A stretch of DNA of 6,044 nucleotides from an uncultured Rhodanobacteraceae bacterium (GTDB lineage: Bacteria; Pseudomonadota; Gammaproteobacteria; Xanthomonadales; Rhodanobacteraceae). Position numbers and translations under genes: made by a program. Each line of letters opens with the position of its first letter. Positions within the stretch are counted from its first letter, which is position 1. The DNA lies in NCBI GenBank assembly GCA_913053815.1, contig CAJXGK010000128.1:1-6044 (forward strand), given 5' to 3'. A model generated the notes under the pieces. It saw only the letters and a program-made list of their open reading frames with translations. It had not been told where the DNA came from and ran no database searches. Shown in pieces: positions 5,489 through 6,044 of this stretch.

Positions 5489-6044
5489 ATGCAAATAACC
5501 CAACAAATGCCTACCCATACCCAAGATCAGCCCGTCACTTGGCTTAAATCCGAGACGTCTGCCAGGTCGTGGTGTGTTGCAATCAACACCCCAAGCCCAC
5601 TGGCCCTGGACACGGAGTTTATGCGTCGCAACACCTACTATCCCGAACTGGCACTGGTGCAACTGAGCGTGCAAGGACACACGGCACTGCTCGATCCACT
5701 CGCCACCCATCCCGGTCCGATCCTCAAAGCACTGGCCCTTGATCCACAGCGCATTTGCATCATGCACAGCCCCGGGGAAGATCTCGAGACCTTGCGAGAA
5801 GTTCTACCTCAAGGACCAGCGCATCTATTCGACACCCAATTGGCCGCGGCCTTTTCCGGACTCGGCTATGGGCTGGGCTATCAAACGCTGGTTGCAAAAT
5901 TGACCGGGATCGACCTGCCCAAGGATCAGACCCGTTCAAACTGGCTGCAGCGACCGTTGAGTATTGCCCAGAAAAACTACGCAGCGCAGGATGTTCAGTA
6001 CCTAGAAACAATATTTGATGCATTAAAAAGTATAATGACAAATA
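5489..6044 (+). CDS. rnd: Ribonuclease D, N-terminal exonuclease domain (3'-partial)
   Basis: RNase D is a cytoplasmic, two-metal 3'-to-5' exoribonuclease that trims the 3' ends of tRNA precursors and other small RNAs. The frame is open from the ATG at 5489 to the right edge (185 complete codons). All DEDDy motifs are present: Exo I LALDTEFMRRNTYYP (Asp41, Glu43), Exo II HSPGEDLETL (Asp98) with LFDTQLAAAF after it, and Exo III YAAQDVQYL (Tyr164, Asp168). The 57- and 70-residue gaps between the three Asp residues equal those of E. coli RNase D (28, 85, 155), so the catalytic core is intact and ungapped. The HRDC RNA-binding domains should follow outside the window. An in-frame ATG at 5507 would shorten it by six residues; neither start has a recognisable Shine-Dalgarno, and both leave the domain whole. 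The gene is divergent from the TPR-SUMF gene. It differs from DEDDh relatives such as oligoribonuclease by the YxxxD form of Exo III. Confidence 0.93.
   Translation, partial: MQITQQMPTHTQDQPVTWLKSETSARSWCVAINTPSPLALDTEFMRRNTYYPELALVQLSVQGHTALLDPLATHPGPILKALALDPQRICIMHSPGEDLETLREVLPQGPAHLFDTQLAAAFSGLGYGLGYQTLVAKLTGIDLPKDQTRSNWLQRPLSIAQKNYAAQDVQYLETIFDALKSIMTN

Overview
The window looks like a chromosomal segment of a proteobacterium, most likely a gammaproteobacterium or a close relative such as the Acidithiobacillia. The evidence is a PilY1-then-PilE gene order typical of the minor-pilin operons of that group, an RNase D with gammaproteobacterial-style spacing of its catalytic residues, and a moderately GC-rich base composition. 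The genus cannot be settled by reading alone.

Layout. (1) 1-2348, plus strand: the C-terminal 781 residues of PilY1, the calcium-binding, beta-propeller tip adhesin of the type IV pilus; its start lies left of the window. (2) 2359-2934, plus strand: a PilE/ComP-type minor pilin, 10 bases after pilY1, with its Shine-Dalgarno sequence overlapping the pilY1 stop. Its reading frame has an odd 56-residue stretch before the prepilin cleavage site, so either the leader is exceptionally long or the true start is a TTG at 2494. (3) 2935-3460: 526 bases without a convincing gene. It holds several inverted repeats, including a perfect 13-bp hairpin at 3333-3362, a tandem 7-mer, and a 27-codon open frame that reads like an orphan signal peptide. 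(4) 5422-3461, minus strand: a membrane-anchored protein with helical TPR-like repeats and a C-terminal FGE-sulfatase (SUMF1/EgtB/PvdO-type) domain that lacks both copper-binding cysteines of true formylglycine-generating enzymes. (5) 5489-6044, plus strand, running off the right edge: the DEDDy exonuclease domain of ribonuclease D (rnd).

How they work together. pilY1 and pilE form one transcription unit: PilY1 would sit at the pilus tip, and the minor pilin would prime or modify the fibre. The TPR-SUMF gene converges on the pilus operon and diverges from rnd across a short gap of about 66 bases. Nothing in the sequence ties it functionally to either, although like the pilus proteins it is predicted to act in the envelope. 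rnd is a housekeeping RNA-processing gene.

I see no mobile element, CRISPR array, tRNA or rRNA. No clearly new multi-gene system is apparent. The points most worth a second look are the pilE start/leader, the cysteine-less SUMF domain behind a TPR stalk, and the structured spacer at 2935-3460.
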